Positions 7,129-7,482 of a DNA stretch of 7,482 nt are shown here, piece after piece. A program made the position numbers and the translations under genes. A model generated the notes under the pieces. It did no database searches. It had not been told where the DNA came from and saw only the letters and a list, made by a program, of their open reading frames with translations. Every line of letters starts with the position of its first letter. Within the stretch, counting starts at the first letter, position 1. This stretch comes from Desulfobacteraceae bacterium (GTDB taxonomy: Bacteria > Desulfobacterota > Desulfobacteria > Desulfobacterales > UBA11574). The stretch covers positions 1-7,482 of the forward strand of contig JABMQM010000562.1 in assembly GCA_013203195.1 (NCBI GenBank). Direction: 5' to 3'.

Positions 7129-7401
7129 ATGACAAAGGCTGAATTGATTGAAAACATGGCAAAAGATGCAAAGATTTCTAAAGCTGCTGCTGGTGCCGCT
7201 CTGGCTTCTTTTACGACCAACGTCACAAAGGCACTAAAGAAAAAAGACGGCAAGGTAACTCTGGTAGGATTCGGTACATTTTCAAAAGTTCGCCGGAAAG
7301 CCCGGAAGGGTCGTAATCCTCAAACAGGGGAACCTTTGAAGATTAAAGCGAGAAATGCGGTAAAATTTAAAGCCGGTAAGAAACTAAAAGACGCGGTATA
7401 A
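7129..7401 (+). CDS. hup: HU-family (DNABII) nucleoid DNA-binding protein
   Basis: This is a 90-residue basic protein of the HU/IHF family, the standard length. Such proteins act as dimers that bend and compact DNA and assist recombination, replication and repair. An alpha-helical N-terminal half (MTKAELIENMAKDAKISK and an alanine-rich second helix) is followed by VGFGTF at 46-51 and the DNA-binding beta arm with KGRNPQTGEP at 60-69; P64 is the conserved proline that intercalates into DNA. The C-terminus is lysine-rich (KFKAGKKLKDAV). The absence of IHF-specific features and the abundance of lysine favour HU over IHF, but the two cannot be fully separated by eye. It follows the metallo-hydrolase by 49 bases on the same strand and is closed by its own terminator. 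It may be read both from the operon and from an undetected promoter within the preceding gene. Confidence 0.96.
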   Translation: MTKAELIENMAKDAKISKAAAGAALASFTTNVTKALKKKDGKVTLVGFGTFSKVRRKARKGRNPQTGEPLKIKARNAVKFKAGKKLKDAV

Positions 7402-7405
7402 ATAT

Positions 7406-7457
7406 TAAGGGCGGTTTATTTGACTTCGAATATCAAATAGGGCGCCTTTATTCTTCT
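7406..7457 (+). terminator. Intrinsic terminator after the HU gene
   Basis: Bases 7406-7423 and 7433-7450 fold into an 18-position stem in perfect register: 14 Watson-Crick pairs, three G-T wobbles (7409/7447, 7415/7441, 7416/7440) and one G-G mismatch (7414/7442), around a nine-base loop CTTCGAATA. The apical part is TATTTGA/TCAAATA and the base contains GGCG/CGCC. The 3' side runs into a T-rich tract, TTTATTCTTCT (7447-7457). It starts five bases after the HU stop codon and is the only clear terminator in the window. Confidence 0.85.
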
Positions 7458-7482
7458 GGAACAATATTGTCTTTCTCAGACA
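7458..7482. other. Start of the next intergenic region, with a short palindrome
   Basis: After the terminator only 25 bases remain. They hold the perfect 10-base palindrome ACAATATTGT (7461-7470) and a small possible hairpin, TGTCT (7468-7472) with AGACA (7478-7482), which the window edge cuts off. No gene start is seen. Either could belong to the control region of the next gene, but the A/T-rich palindrome is short enough to be chance. Confidence 0.25.

Noticed and set aside
1..7482. A defence island, mobile element or CRISPR-related system
   Set aside because: No transposase, integrase, phage gene, spacer array or terminal repeats are visible, and base composition looks even across the window. 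RecBCD degrades foreign DNA as part of its normal role, which does not make this a new system.

Overview
The window is a compact, entirely plus-strand gene block of ordinary bacterial type. From left to right it holds the last bases of an upstream gene (probably recC), recB, recD, a short RNase J-like metallo-beta-lactamase/beta-CASP protein and a small HU-family DNA-binding protein, closed by a strong stem-loop terminator. All gaps between genes are short (78, 44 and 49 bases). I see no convincing promoter or terminator before the end of the HU gene, so the simplest reading is one transcription unit entering from the left and ending near base 7457. No tRNA, rRNA, CRISPR array, insertion sequence or phage gene is visible, and no stretch over 300 bases lacks a gene.

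RecB (1206 aa from the preferred ATG) and RecD (656 aa) carry complete helicase motif sets, and RecB keeps its C-terminal nuclease residues. With RecC they would form the RecBCD helicase-nuclease (exonuclease V), which unwinds and degrades DNA from double-strand ends and loads RecA. The order recC-recB-recD without ptrA between recC and recB would differ from E. coli, but recC itself lies outside the window. The third gene has the HxHxDH zinc site and the C-terminal HxSGHA and PxH signatures of RNase J-type nucleases but is much shorter than RNase J; its link to RecBD is positional only. HU has its own very strong ribosome binding site, as expected for an abundant nucleoid protein.

The organism is a bacterium of medium base composition. 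The combination of a proteobacterial-type RecBCD with a short RNase J-like protein and an HU with an AGGAGG leader suggests a deltaproteobacterial (Desulfobacterota-like) source, but this is an impression and not a proof. I did not find a clearly novel system. The points most worth a second look are the beta-CASP gene behind recD, its uncertain start with an overlapping nine-codon reading frame, and a bipartite hairpin between recB and recD.
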